A DNA stretch of 64,000 nt from Candidatus Zhuqueibacterota bacterium (GCA_030950365.1 JAUZRQ010000077.1:27398-91397), one strand, 5' to 3'; counted from the first letter of the stretch, positions 19,098 through 29,448 are shown. The notes: a model not told the origin generated them from the sequence alone. Made by a program: numbers and translations.

Positions 19098-19943
19098 TTA
19101 AGGCTCCTCTTTGCTTAAAAATTGGCTGGCTCGACGAAGAACTTCCTTTTCTTCATCGGTCAAATTTTCATAGCCGACTTCGTTGATTTTATCAAGGATG
19201 GCATCCACATGCTCGCGCAAATGCATCTCCTCCTGACGCCGGCGAGCCTGCCGCACAATTTCTCGTGAAGCCCGCCGCTGTTGAATCCAGTTGGAAAAGG
19301 CACTTAGTCGCCAATCCAGTTTCAGATATACTAACCCTACAAGCATTCCGCCCAGATGCGCAAAGTGGGCCACGCCATTGTTGCTGCCGAAGATGCCGGA
19401 GAACAGCGAGATACCGGCAAAAATCATCACCAGATACTTGGCCTGGATGCGAACCGGCAGCACAAAAAACAACAGCAGAAAAATTTCGCGGTTCGGAAAA
19501 AGCAGCGCGAAGGCCAGCAGCAAACCGTAAATGGCACCCGAAGCGCCCACCACCGGGATCATACCGTTGACCGGAAAGATCCATGCATTGAAAATGACCT
19601 GAATCAGCCCGGCGCCTATGCCGCAAATGAAGTAGTACTTCAAAAACTCTTTGGAACCCCAGGTACGCTCAACCTCCGCCCCGAACATCCACAGGACAAG
19701 CATATTGATGAGCAGGTGAAAAATGCCACCATGCAAAAACATGTATGTAAACAACTGCCAGATGGCAAAGCTATACAAGAGCCGGTTGGGAACCAGACCG
19801 AAATAGGGCTCGAGGGTACCGGAAAAAATGTTCTGCAGCAGGAAGATAGCGATATTGGCGATGATTAAATATTTCACCGCCGGCGGGAACATGCCGCCAC
19901 CCAGCCCAAAGCTGAATCGTTCTTCGCGATAGCTATATCCCAT
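19098..19943 (-). CDS. Rhomboid-family intramembrane serine protease
   Basis: A 281-aa membrane protease with six predicted helices and a cytosolic C-terminal tail rich in Arg/Glu. The catalytic dyad is intact: Ser135 in GASGAIYG and His196 in VAHFAHLGG. The conserved His71/His76/Asn80 cluster is in FLHGGIFHLLINM. The N-terminus has the typical Gly-rich stretch (SFGLGGGMFPPAV). Substrates are unknown. It is the first gene of a rhomboid-amidase pair. The ATG at 19943 lacks a strong ribosome binding site. Confidence 0.92.
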   Translation of the reverse strand: MGYSYREERFSFGLGGGMFPPAVKYLIIANIAIFLLQNIFSGTLEPYFGLVPNRLLYSFAIWQLFTYMFLHGGIFHLLINMLVLWMFGAEVERTWGSKEFLKYYFICGIGAGLIQVIFNAWIFPVNGMIPVVGASGAIYGLLLAFALLFPNREIFLLLFFVLPVRIQAKYLVMIFAGISLFSGIFGSNNGVAHFAHLGGMLVGLVYLKLDWRLSAFSNWIQQRRASREIVRQARRRQEEMHLREHVDAILDKINEVGYENLTDEEKEVLRRASQFLSKEEP

Positions 19944-20319
19944 GACGCCGTTCGGTTTGTGTCAAATACGACAATTTCTAAGCAGCCATTCAGAACCATG
20001 CCGTTTGGTGTCATTCCGGCTTGCTCCGAGGAAAGAGATTCCGGCATCCGCCAGTAGTCGGACCGGTCCGCCAGTGGCCGGACACGTCCACACGCTGGCG
20101 GAACCGGAATGACAAGGTATACACCGAAATGCTGGCACGACTGAGCAGCTACATTTCTACTTGTAAATACCCATAAAAAACAGCGAATGGTGAAATAATT
20201 TTATGCGAAATTGTTGTTTGTTCATCTGTAGGCAACCGGACTCCATCGGATATCGGCTTTGAAACGCATTCGGATTGCGGCTGCACGTTCAATAGGTTAT
20301 CGACACCCGCGTGCAATCC
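19944..20319. other. Intergenic region carrying a composite palindrome
   Basis: No gene. Most of the region is the repeat at 20010-20113, followed by AT-rich sequence without a recognisable element. Confidence 0.5.
20010..20113. repeat. Composite palindromic repeat with GTCATTCCGGC tips
   Basis: It starts GTCATTCCGGC and ends CCGGAATGAC. Inside are shorter inverted units (AGAGATTCCGGCATCCGCC, TCCGCCAGTAGTCGGACC and TCCGCCAGTGGCCGGAC, the latter two near-copies). Related copies lie at 29449-29582 and 29648-29771. Confidence 0.75.
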
Positions 20320-20961
20320 CTACAATTCATGGAACCGCAGGCCAAACCGGAAGCCAAAACCGGACAGGTTGACTTCATTCCAGATGGGCAGTCCTTCGGG
20401 GGTTTCGGTCCGGTTGCGTGTCACATGCGCGGAATGATACAGAATTTCACCTGTAATGGCGGAACGGCTACCGATTTGGTAGTGAAATCCGGCGCTGACG
20501 ATCCAGGACAGGCCCTTGTAAAACCGCCGCTCGGACTTCTGTTCCACGTAATTGTTTTCCTTATTGAAAAGAAACTCGTATCCCAGGCCGCCATGAATTT
20601 GATAGCCAAAATAGCGGCTGGTTGGAATCACGAAATTAAAAATCGCGTAAACGGGAATGGACAGCGTGGTGTATTCGAGTTCTTTTTGTTGTGTGGTCTC
20701 GTTGATGCCGGCGGAATACCCCGGGGCAGCCACGGTGCTGAGCTTTTTGTAGTTGCGATAATATAAATTGGTGGAAATGCCGATTTCCGTGGTTTCATCA
20801 ATCGGCAAGGTAAAATCGCTGCTGAGGAACAAACCTGGCTGGGCATCCTTCGGGTTGAGATAGCCAATTTTTAAAGCCGAAATTCGAAATTGCGCCATGA
20901 GAGCAGCAGGAATGAGAGAAAAAATCACAGCGGCAACAATCCAATGCTTCCTGACATTCAT
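20320..20961 (-). CDS. Outer-membrane beta-barrel protein of unknown function
   Basis: A 213-aa protein with a signal peptide (HWIVAAVIFSLIPAALMAQ), then alternating aromatic/polar strands typical of small eight- to ten-stranded barrels (IGISTNLYYRNYKK, YEFLFNKENNYVEQ, GFGFRFGLRFHEL at the end). Strong turns and terminal aromatic strands support the outer membrane, although the last residue is Leu, not Phe. No family was recognised beyond a porin-like or OmpA-like shape. It stands alone on the minus strand. Starts at ATG 20961. Confidence 0.7.
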   Translation of the reverse strand: MNVRKHWIVAAVIFSLIPAALMAQFRISALKIGYLNPKDAQPGLFLSSDFTLPIDETTEIGISTNLYYRNYKKLSTVAAPGYSAGINETTQQKELEYTTLSIPVYAIFNFVIPTSRYFGYQIHGGLGYEFLFNKENNYVEQKSERRFYKGLSWIVSAGFHYQIGSRSAITGEILYHSAHVTRNRTETPEGLPIWNEVNLSGFGFRFGLRFHEL

Positions 20962-21521
20962 TTTGTTTTCCCTAACTGATTGATTGCTGAGTAAACGAGA
21001 ATTTAGGACTCACACCATGTTCGCGGCGAGAACAATTTGGCATGCCATTTCGGTTCGTAACTGTCGGTGTAACGATCGGGCCGCGCAACGCCCAAACCAC
21101 AAGGTGCTTCATGCATTAGATGGTTGAATTATCAAACATTTCCTTGCAAAGGGTGGGAATTCGTCTTGAACGCCGTTGCAAACTCGAAACCTGCAACCAA
21201 AGCGGTTTCCCTGCACATAAACGTCGGGGCCCTGAACCGTTACTCGATAACAACACTAAAACTTTACAATATATGCCCTTAAAAGTCAAGCAAAAATATC
21301 GACGGTGCAAGGAGTCGGATTGCCTCACACGCGACCGCCAATGCCGAAATTTAGATTCCTCCCGCATTAAGCTTGATTCGAATTCAGAAAAAGTTTATCT
21401 TCTGTTACACTTTGGAGAAAATTCAACCAATTCGGCTATTTGAAGAAACTCCCGCGCTTTATTTTCGTTCCATTTGAAAGAAATTAGCACAAAATGTGAC
21501 AGAGACGAGAAAGCCACACGA
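20962..21521. other. Divergent intergenic region
   Basis: A 107-codon plus-strand frame (21120-21443) is open here but has no ribosome binding site and an implausible composition. A minus-strand TTGACT at about 21287 could be the -35 of the barrel gene's promoter, though its -10 (TAAAGT, 17 bases on) is weak. Nothing else seen. Confidence 0.4.
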
Positions 21522-22448
21522 ATGAAACCGATGCAAAAGTATTATGACCAGATCCGCACACAACTTTCGCTATACGAAAAATCCGTTCTAACCTATCTGG
21601 GCATCTCCGCCGCTTTTGCTCTGATGTTTCATCAAAACATCGAGAAATGGGACTACATTGTCGGCTATCACTTCGCCCTCATTACCAGCATTCTGGCAAT
21701 CAACGCCATCCGAATCGATGAAAAAGGATGGCTGCGCTTTTTGAAGAACTGGTACATCTTTCTCGTTTTCCCGGTGCTGTTTAAAGAGCTTACCTTCCTG
21801 TCGCAGGCACTTTTTCCTTATTATTTAGAACCGTTGATCGTGTCCAGTGAGGAGCGGCTGTTCGGCCTTTTCGCAAAATATCTGTTCCAGCCGGAAAACA
21901 AGTGGCTCACCGAACTGATGGCTTTTTCGTACAGCTTCTACTATTTCCTGGTTCCGCTGGTGGGCATTTACATTTATCGCAAACGCTCCTTCAGCGAGTT
22001 TGAAATCTTTGCCTTCCGTTTTTGCACCACCATGTTTATCTGTTATGGCCTGTTCGTGCTCATTCCGGTTCGCGGTCCTCATCACAGCGTGCTGGCTGCC
22101 GATCCCAACGCGCTCGAAGGCTACTTTTTTTTAAAACTCATTCACTGGATGCAATCGTACGGCTCGGCCGTGGGCGCGGCCTTCCCCAGTTCCCACGTGG
22201 CCGCCACATGGATTGCCGCGTTTTCGCTCAAACGTGTACGGCCAGAGTGGTACCGCCTTGCGCTACCCTTCTTGATTCTGCTGACCATCTCCGTGTTTTA
22301 TCTTCGCTATCATTATATTGTGGATGCCATTGCCGGATACGCCCTGGCTCTGGTGCTGGATCGCTACTTCGAACGCAAGTTGCAGCCGCACGCAGAAATG
22401 GTTATCAAGCCTGCCCTTCCCAAGGCAACCTCTGGAGTCAAGCCATAG
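21522..22448 (+). CDS. PAP2-superfamily membrane phosphatase
   Basis: Integral membrane acid phosphatase of the PAP2 type, related to inositol-phosphorylceramide synthase-like and lipid-phosphate phosphatases. About six membrane helices. Catalytic motifs: GPHHSVLAADPN region (C1-like), AAFPSSHVAATW (C2, PSSH) and LRYHYIVDAIAGY (C3, R-x-H-Y-x3-D). Probable role: dephosphorylation or headgroup transfer on membrane lipids. The frame opens at a TTG at 21474. I use the ATG at 21522 (308 aa), but neither start has a strong ribosome binding site. It ends with a short Lys/Pro-rich tail. Confidence 0.82.
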   Translation: MKPMQKYYDQIRTQLSLYEKSVLTYLGISAAFALMFHQNIEKWDYIVGYHFALITSILAINAIRIDEKGWLRFLKNWYIFLVFPVLFKELTFLSQALFPYYLEPLIVSSEERLFGLFAKYLFQPENKWLTELMAFSYSFYYFLVPLVGIYIYRKRSFSEFEIFAFRFCTTMFICYGLFVLIPVRGPHHSVLAADPNALEGYFFLKLIHWMQSYGSAVGAAFPSSHVAATWIAAFSLKRVRPEWYRLALPFLILLTISVFYLRYHYIVDAIAGYALALVLDRYFERKLQPHAEMVIKPALPKATSGVKP

Positions 22449-23102
22449 CGCAGAGTGTTTTTTAAATCCGTTGCCACCCGAACGCGAATTTCTGATAGGC
22501 GCACGATCCCACACCTGGTCTGCACTCTGGCGAAGGCCTGGCGCCTCGAAATCAGGCAGATATTTTGGGATCTACCGTCTGCAATGGCTAAAGGTTTCGG
22601 AAAATTTGCCGAAATTACATTTTTGCAATCCCCGTAACCGCCATGTCTCATCCTGAGGCACATGTCCTATTTAATATTAAATTTTTTTGCATTTTATTAG
22701 CCAGACTCCCGACCTCGCAAGCCATCTTCGATGCATGGAAATAAGCACTTAGGTATAATTAATGCATTCCTACCGAGAGTTTCTGGCTTTCACTGCCTTT
22801 GGCACATAAATTGTTACTTTTTTTCGGGTTCGATTATGCATGCATTCATCATGGAAAATTGGCCAAAATTCGCCAGGTTCCGGGAGATTTTTACGCAGGA
22901 AAATTCGCTTGCAATTATGTATAGTCGCTATTAAATTGCGATACGCAAATTTTGGCCTTGTAATCGAAGCCGGATGCTGCGAAAGCCTTGAAATGCGCTT
23001 ATTTTTAATCAAACCGCGCATTCGGCGTAAATGAGTTGAGCACTGCAACGCCGACAACTGCAACGGTAACTCGTTTTGAAACGACATCCGGGGATTTGCG
23101 CC
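22449..23102. other. 650-bp AT-rich intergenic region
   Basis: No credible gene on either strand. A loose inverted repeat (GGCCAAAATTCG at 22861 against GCAAATTTTGGCC at 22944) surrounds an AT-rich centre. It probably holds the promoter of the next gene. Confidence 0.4.
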
Positions 23103-24155
23103 GTGAAAAAATTACATACAAAGGCCGCTATTTTTGCTTTGTTAGTAGGGCTGGTGTGGAGTGGTGAAAGCATGCTCGCGCAAACCACCATCTGGGGTGG
23201 GCGCGGGCTGCTGCGCGTGCAATCCGCTGAAACCATAGGCCGACGCACGTTCTATCTCAATTCCTACTTTGGCACGTTTCTGCAAGCCAAACCTCAGCAA
23301 ACCACGCTCGGTAAAGATCATACACTCACCATCGGGCTTACCTATGGTTTCAGCCCACTGCTGGAAATTACAGCACTGCTGACGCCGTACCAGGATGACC
23401 AGCAGCACGTGTGGGGGCCTCCCGGTGATTCCCAGCTTGGCTTGAAATTCCGGACGCCGTTTTCCGGTAGTTCGATTATCACCTCGGTGTGGCTGTTCAC
23501 GCGTATTCCTACCGCCAAAGTAGCCAATGTGCCGTTTGAGCCGTATTCGTCTGGGAAGCTGGGTGCCGGTGCCATGGCTATCATGACCCTGGATATGACG
23601 GAGAGCTTCCCTCTGTTTCCGCTCAAGGCTCATTTGAATTTCGGCTACATGGACCACAACCTGAAAGACGCATTGTTCAACGACCCCGAAGATCAATTTT
23701 TGTTGGGCGCGGGCTTCAAGTTTCCCATTCGCTCGACCATCGTTTACACAGAATACACCGCAGAAGTTTTTGCGAACAATCCCGTGATTACGCAGTTTAA
23801 TCAAAATTCGCAGCGAATCACGCAAGGCTTGAAATTCCTGGGCCCCAAGAATTTGATTTTTGATATTGCTGTGGATTTTTCTCTCTCCAAGAAGCCAGAC
23901 AACCCGGATCGGGTCTTCCTCAAGGAGTATGCGTCTTGGAAATTTTACGTTGGCATCAATTATCAGTTCTTTTTCGATCGTTCGGAACGGGGTTTGGTCA
24001 CGCGCCATCGTTCCCGCAATGACAAAGCCCAAAAGCTGGAATTGCCGCCGGAAGTCAATGAGCGTCGGCAGCAGATTCAGGATGAATTAAAGAAGATGGA
24101 AAAAACCTTAAAAAAAGAAAAAGATAAGAAAAACAAGTCAGAACACGAAAACTAA
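23103..24155 (+). CDS. Outer-membrane barrel-like protein of unknown function
   Basis: A 350-aa exported protein. I start at GTG 23103, which has GGGGA nine bases upstream and opens directly into a signal peptide (KKLHTKAAIFALLVGLVW...MLAQ). The frame is open back to a TTG at 23076. The mature part alternates beta strands and turns (FYLNSYFGTFLQ, LTIGLTYGFSPLLEITAL, FYVGINYQFFFD), suggesting a barrel of twelve or so strands. It ends in a highly charged Lys/Glu tail (LKKMEKTLKKEKDKKNK) that would be periplasmic. It lies just upstream of the TPR/ExbBD cluster on the same strand and may belong to it functionally (inference). Confidence 0.65.
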   Translation: MKKLHTKAAIFALLVGLVWSGESMLAQTTIWGGRGLLRVQSAETIGRRTFYLNSYFGTFLQAKPQQTTLGKDHTLTIGLTYGFSPLLEITALLTPYQDDQQHVWGPPGDSQLGLKFRTPFSGSSIITSVWLFTRIPTAKVANVPFEPYSSGKLGAGAMAIMTLDMTESFPLFPLKAHLNFGYMDHNLKDALFNDPEDQFLLGAGFKFPIRSTIVYTEYTAEVFANNPVITQFNQNSQRITQGLKFLGPKNLIFDIAVDFSLSKKPDNPDRVFLKEYASWKFYVGINYQFFFDRSERGLVTRHRSRNDKAQKLELPPEVNERRQQIQDELKKMEKTLKKEKDKKNKSEHEN

Positions 24156-24352
24156 GGCAAGTTGTTGCGGTGTGTAATTGATCTGCCTCTCGGCCGATCG
24201 GGAACGGAATCTGAATCGGTATATAGAAACATCATTTCGGCAACGGCCGAAAGTACATCCGCCATTTTTTTGCATTTTGAATCAACCGTCCCGACGCGTC
24301 AGGACGGAACGAGTTGGCCTTAACAGGGACGTGAAAGCATAGTGGATTGTCA

Positions 24353-25740
24353 ATGAAAGAAAATGTATTTCGTTTGGTTCTGGTAGTTAGCCTTTTTGCG
24401 ATTACAACATCAACGTTCGCTACGAGTTTTCTCCAGATGGCCGCTGGCCCCGTGACCGAAGCCGCCGTGCAATCCAAACGCCAGAAAAAAGCGCTGGAAA
24501 AGGCGGCCATGCGGCTGTATAAAAATGCCTTGCGCCAGTATGAAGTCGGGGACTACTGGAATGCCACACGTGAACTCATTCTCATTCTCGATTATTACAC
24601 CGATTTCAGCGCGATCGACGGCGTTCTGTATTATCTGGGCGAAAGCCTGTATGAAATGAAAATGTTTCGCTCCAGCGATAAAATCTTTCGCTATTTAATG
24701 AACAACTATCCGGCGAGCGAATACGTGCCGCGCGCCCTGTTTGGCCTGCAGCGGATTTATTACAACATTCAGAAATTCGACAAAAGCCTGCAATTTTACA
24801 GCGGCCTGACGACTCGCTATCGCGACAGCGATATCATCGATGGCGCCTATTATTACGGCGGCATGGCGTATTACCATCAGAAAAAATATGACGATGCCAT
24901 TCGTGCGCTCAGCAAAATCCGCACGCGCAGCGAATATTTTGAATATGGCCTGTACACCGTCGGCCTCGCTTTCTTAAAAAAAAAAGTATTTCCCAATCCG
25001 TCAAAGCGCTGCTTAAGCTGACCACCCTGCCGATCATCCGTCCCGAACGCCAGGACGTGGTGATCGCGGCGCATCTGACTCTGGGATATTTGTACTATGA
25101 GCTGGGCTTTTACCCCGAGGCTATGAAGCACTTTGCCAAGATTCCCTCTGACGATGCCGTTTATAATGACGCTCTTTTAGGGCAGAGCTGGGCGGCCATC
25201 AAACTCAGCGACTATCAGCAGGCCATCATCACCCTCAATGCGCTTTTAAAAAATACGGACGAGGACAAATACACCGAGGAAGCTCATTTTCTTTTGGGGC
25301 AATGTTATCTGGAACTCGGTTTGTACGACTTTGCTGTCAACGAATTTGATTTTATCGTCAGGCAATACCCCGGCACCAACAACATAGAGGCCCGCCTCGA
25401 GCACGTGGAAGCCGGATTGGTCGAACAGTCCAAGCGCGCGGAAAAGCTGGGGCTGGATTTATTGGTTCTAGAAAGCAAACTCCTGGATATGCTCCCGTTG
25501 GCCACCAACGGAGACGTGCCAAAATACATTCTTGAGGAAAAGAAACGCCTCGAAAAAACGCGCGAAAAACTGATGAAAAACATCCTGAGAGAACGCGAAA
25601 TTTTCGAGGAATTCCAGTGGAGTATTCTTAAAATCCGGGAAGAGATGGAACTCAAGCGCCGGCGCAAGCACTGGCGCGCCTATGCTGAATACGGTAAGGC
25701 CCGGGCCTACTTTTTAAAGTCCATGCAACGTACCCGATAG
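24353..25740 (+). CDS. Exported TPR protein split by a -1 frameshift at an A10 run
   Basis: Two adjoining frames, 24353-25021 and the -1 frame continuing to 25740, together encode one ~460-aa protein. The first ends FLKKK then reads out of frame. Shifting back one base at the A10 run (24976-24985) continues as SISQSVKALLKLTTLPII and then more TPR units. The N-terminus is a signal peptide (MKENVFRLVLVVSLFAIT...TFA). The body has TPR/Sel1-like helical repeats (ALRQYEVGDYWNATREL, KMFRSSDKIFRYLM, YHQKKYDDAIRALS, ELGFYPEAMKHFAKIP, ELGLYDFAVNEFDFI) and a coiled-coil C-terminus (REREIFEEFQWSILKIREEM). Possible causes are a sequencing or assembly error, transcriptional slippage, or true inactivation. 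It is the first gene of the motor cluster. Confidence 0.75.
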
Positions 25741-25858
25741 CCGGGCCGACCAATCGTATTGAAGCAGGGGGATGATATGCGGTTTAACCCCGCTTGCACT
25801 TGGAACCAGGGTAAACAACCTGGGGTTACAACAGCTTTAGCAGGTGAAAGGTGGACAA

Positions 25859-28810
25859 ATGGAAAAACGGTTTCAGTGGCTCCCTCTGATTTGCATTTCG
25901 GGTCTCGTAACACTGAGCGTGATTTTTTGGCAACCGTCGAATTCCGGTTTGCTGCAGGCACAGACGACCGACTCCGCGGCACAGGCCGTCACGAACCTCC
26001 CGATCAACAATATGAGCGATATCGATCGGGCCATCCGGGAATGCGAATCCCTTATCGAAAAATATCCGCAAAGCGATTTTACGCCCACGGTCATGTTCCA
26101 GTTGATGGAACTCTACTATCGCAAGGCGAGCGAGGAATATCAAACGCGCATGGAAGCCTACGAAGCGGAACTGGCGCGTTTTGAAAAAGGTGAAATCAGC
26201 ATCGAGCCGACTATTCCGCGCATTTCCTACAACAAAGTCTTTCAGATTGGGAATCGCCTGCTTGAGGAATTCCCCACCGCTGATTTCATCGATAAGGTGA
26301 TTTACCGGATGGGTATCTCCTATTTGCAGGAGCGAAATTACGACCGCGCTATCGAGTACTTCACCAAACTGGCCGAAGAATACACCTACAGCGCTTACTA
26401 CGATGAGGCCAATTTCCGCCTCGGCGAGCAGTACTTCGATCAGCGCAATTACGATGAAGCGATCAAGTATTACAGCCGCCTCATGGATCGCTGGAACAGT
26501 CCCTTTTTCGACATGGCCCTGTATAAACTGGGCTGGGCCTACTACAATCAGGACAATTACTCCAAATCCATCTCTACTTTCATTTTCCTCATCGACGATT
26601 TGAACCGGCTCGACAAATCCGAGCAAAATCTGCTGGGCAAAACCACGGCCGATCTGCGTAAAGACGCGATGGCGTACGTAGCCGAATGCTTCGCAGAGCT
26701 CGGCGGCGCGAAACAACTGGAGAAATTTCTCCAAGAAATCGGTGAAAAGGAATATGCGCAGTCGCTATTCCTCAAAATGGCCGAGATTTTTCAGAAGCGT
26801 AATTTCTACGACGAGTCCAACGAAACCTACGCCACGATTTTAAAGCTATGGCCTCTGTATGAAAAAGCGCCGGAAGTGCAGGCGCAAATCATCGAAAATT
26901 ACATGAAGATCGAGGATTTTGCGGCGGCCGAAAAGGCGCGCGAAACGCTAGTGCAGAAATACGGACCCGGTAGCGAGTGGCTGCGGCGGTATCCCGAGGG
27001 CGAGGCCCGGGAAAAAGCCCTGGAGCTAGCAGAGACCAATCTGTATATTCTGGCCACCGATGCCCAGGCCCGCGCCATGGAAAACAAGTCGGCGCGTGAT
27101 TTTTCACTGGCCATTGCGCGCTACCAGGATTTTCTGGAGAAATTCTCGGAAAGCGAGTTAGCACCGAAGGTACAGTTCTACCAGGCCGAATGCTATTTTG
27201 AAATGGGCGACTACCTGAATGCCAGCAAGGCCTATGAACAGGTAGTGCTGAACCATCCGGATCACGAATTTGCCGTCAAGGCGGCGTACAACCGCGTGGT
27301 GGCGGCATTGAATTTGATTCAGGCGGCCAATGGCACAGCCACCGACTCGGCTACCATCTACATCAAAGATTTTCTCGGCACCGGCGAAATGAAAGCCGTG
27401 CGCATTCCCAACAAGCATTATGAGGAGTTCTTCAGCGCTTGCAATGATTTTGCTCGCTTCTATCCGGATGCTGAAAAGCTTCCAGAAGTGCTGATGAAGT
27501 TCGGCGAGACCCTGTTCAGTCTGGATTACTTCGACCTGGCGCAGAATGCTTATCTCGAGGTCATCAATCAACGGCCGAGCTCCAGTTACACGCTGCGAGC
27601 ATACAGCATGGTAGCGCAGAGCGCTTTCAAGCAGGAAGATTTCGTTTCGGCGGAAAAGTGGTACAGCCGCATCATCGAAGAGTTTCCGGATTCGACCCGC
27701 TATGTTCAGAAAGCCGAGACCATGATTGCTTCGGCCAAATTCAAGCTGGCCGAACAGCTCAAATCCAAAGGCCAGCTCGATTACGCGGCCAAAGCCTTTG
27801 AAAACATTGCGGTCAGCACCCGCAACAAAGGCATTGCCGAACGCGCGCTTCTGGAAGCCGCCTTGCAGTACGAAAAGGCCGGCGAGAAGACCAAAGCCAT
27901 TATCCTGTATGAAAATATGTACGATCGCTTCCCCAAATCCAATAAAGTGGACGAAGCGCTGTTCAAGGCGGCGGTGCTTTCCGAAGAGTTGCCCGATTAC
28001 AACCGGGCGGCGGAAAATTACCTGCGCCTGGTGGAGCTACGGCCGACGTCCATTTACGCGCCCAAGGCGCTGTACAATGCCGCAGTTTGCTATGAAAATC
28101 TGCAGGATTACGACCGCGCCGCGCAGGTGTACGAGCGCTATGTGGCCACCTACCGCGACGATCCGAACCGGCATATCGATGCTCTGAGCAAGATCGGCCT
28201 GTTTGCCTTCGACAAAAAAGATTACGGCCGGGCGCAAAAATATTTTCTGCGCGTGCTGGAAACCTACCACGCGTTCATCAAAGAAGGCAAGTCGGTGGAT
28301 GAATACCCGGTGGCCGAAGCGCAGTTCAAAATCGCCGAGATTTACTTTGACGAATACAAACAGATCGAGCTGGTGGAGCCGCTGGCGAAAAACCTGAAAC
28401 GCAAGCGCAAGCTGTTCGAACAGGTGGTGCTGGCCTGTCAAAATGCGGCCAAATACAAAGTGGCCGACTGGACCACCGCTGCGCTGTACCGCATCGGGGC
28501 GGCTTACGAGGAGTTCAGCCGCGCGTTTCTCGATTCACCACGGCCCCAAGGCCTGGCCCCGGACATGCTGGCCAAGTATGAAGAAAATCTGCAGAAAAAG
28601 GTGTTGCCGCTAAAGAAAAAAGCGCTTGAGACGTACCGCCAGAATTTGAAACTGGCCGAAGAAAACAATTTGCAAAACAACTGGATTCAACTGACGCGTG
28701 AACGCGCCGAAAAGCTCACGCTGGAGCTGGGGCTGGTGAAGGCCGAACCAGCCGAACCGCCTCATGTGAAAGCGGAAATGACCGAAAAATCCAGACCGGA
28801 TGAAGAATAA
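25859..28810 (+). CDS. Large exported tetratricopeptide-repeat protein
   Basis: A 983-aa protein starting at ATG 25859, four bases after a GGTGG ribosome binding site. It has an N-terminal signal or anchor (QWLPLICISGLVTLSVIFW), then TPR units through most of the length (for example ERNYDRAIEYFTKLAEEY, QRNYDEAIKYYSRLMDRW, MGDYLNASKAYEQVVLNH, QDYDRAAQVYERYVATYR). It ends in a charged coiled-coil and a Pro/Glu tail. Similar large TPR proteins act as periplasmic scaffolds in Tol-like and gliding-motility complexes. It follows the first TPR gene by about 120 bp and precedes the small exported protein and the ExbB/ExbD genes. No enzymatic motif is seen. The individual repeat count was not determined precisely, but at least a dozen units are evident. 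Confidence 0.85.
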   Translation: MEKRFQWLPLICISGLVTLSVIFWQPSNSGLLQAQTTDSAAQAVTNLPINNMSDIDRAIRECESLIEKYPQSDFTPTVMFQLMELYYRKASEEYQTRMEAYEAELARFEKGEISIEPTIPRISYNKVFQIGNRLLEEFPTADFIDKVIYRMGISYLQERNYDRAIEYFTKLAEEYTYSAYYDEANFRLGEQYFDQRNYDEAIKYYSRLMDRWNSPFFDMALYKLGWAYYNQDNYSKSISTFIFLIDDLNRLDKSEQNLLGKTTADLRKDAMAYVAECFAELGGAKQLEKFLQEIGEKEYAQSLFLKMAEIFQKRNFYDESNETYATILKLWPLYEKAPEVQAQIIENYMKIEDFAAAEKARETLVQKYGPGSEWLRRYPEGEAREKALELAETNLYILATDAQARAMENKSARDFSLAIARYQDFLEKFSESELAPKVQFYQAECYFEMGDYLNASKAYEQVVLNHPDHEFAVKAAYNRVVAALNLIQAANGTATDSATIYIKDFLGTGEMKAVRIPNKHYEEFFSACNDFARFYPDAEKLPEVLMKFGETLFSLDYFDLAQNAYLEVINQRPSSSYTLRAYSMVAQSAFKQEDFVSAEKWYSRIIEEFPDSTRYVQKAETMIASAKFKLAEQLKSKGQLDYAAKAFENIAVSTRNKGIAERALLEAALQYEKAGEKTKAIILYENMYDRFPKSNKVDEALFKAAVLSEELPDYNRAAENYLRLVELRPTSIYAPKALYNAAVCYENLQDYDRAAQVYERYVATYRDDPNRHIDALSKIGLFAFDKKDYGRAQKYFLRVLETYHAFIKEGKSVDEYPVAEAQFKIAEIYFDEYKQIELVEPLAKNLKRKRKLFEQVVLACQNAAKYKVADWTTAALYRIGAAYEEFSRAFLDSPRPQGLAPDMLAKYEENLQKKVLPLKKKALETYRQNLKLAEENNLQNNWIQLTRERAEKLTLELGLVKAEPAEPPHVKAEMTEKSRPDEE

Positions 28811-28823
28811 CGTGTGAGTTGTG

Positions 28824-29210
28824 ATGATGAATCGCAGGGCATTTCTACCGATTGGCACGTGCATCATTGCGGGATTGCTCATCGCCGCCCCCGTTTTCTC
28901 GCAGGGAAAATCGGGGCAGGAACCCAAAAAAACCGACAAACCATCCCAACTTTCTCCGGATCAGCTTTCGAAAATTCCGGAGCCGGATGTGAGCGAGGCC
29001 GGCGAGAAGGCCCGGATTTTGCTGGATAAAATCGAAATTCTCGGTACCGTGGCCAAACCGCAGGCCATCTTCATCATTCCCGGCAGCGACCCCCAGGTCG
29101 ATGGTATCCGAATCGATCGGTCGTTTTTCCTGGAAATTTTCCGGCCGGTGGAAAAGGACTTCTTTCCGCAACGCGGCCGGCGCAAGTTCCAGGTTACCAT
29201 TCCATGGTAA
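28824..29210 (+). CDS. Small exported protein in the motor cluster
   Basis: A 128-aa protein with a cleavable-looking signal peptide (RRAFLPIGTCIIAGLLIAAPVFSQ), a Lys/Pro/Gln-rich linker (GKSGQEPKKTDKPSQLSPDQ), and a compact C-terminal domain (KARILLDKIEILGTVAKPQ, AIFIIPGSDPQVDGIRID, FFLEIFRPVEKDF). No known family was recognised. It begins 13 bases after the big TPR gene; adjacent GTG, ATG and ATG codons at 28821-28829 make the exact start uncertain. Its position suggests a periplasmic component of the same envelope machine. Confidence 0.7.
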   Translation: MMNRRAFLPIGTCIIAGLLIAAPVFSQGKSGQEPKKTDKPSQLSPDQLSKIPEPDVSEAGEKARILLDKIEILGTVAKPQAIFIIPGSDPQVDGIRIDRSFFLEIFRPVEKDFFPQRGRRKFQVTIPW

Positions 29211-29448
29211 GCTGTCAAACAGCCGATTCCGCCAGTTGGTCCTGATGTTTCCCATTCCCGTCCGAAATGCATAGGTGGTTCTTCAGGGATGAACCTGGCT
29301 CGATACGGACATCGATTGAATAGGCTTGCTCTGCCATGAGGTGGGAGTGGTTTGTGTTTTATGGCATATAGCTATTTGGATTTGATGATACGAATGGCAT
29401 CGGTTTCTTTGTTACGATTCGAAACTGTTCAGCATGTGCCGTTATTTG

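Noticed and set aside
22861..22956. Inverted repeat GGCCAAAATT / AATTTTGGCC
   Set aside because: Arms of ~12 bases with a mismatch and a ~70-base AT-rich loop; expected by chance in such sequence.
25826..26734. Minus-strand open frame of ~302 codons
   Set aside because: It is the shadow of the large TPR gene; hydrophobic residues arise from antisense of Glu/Lys codons.
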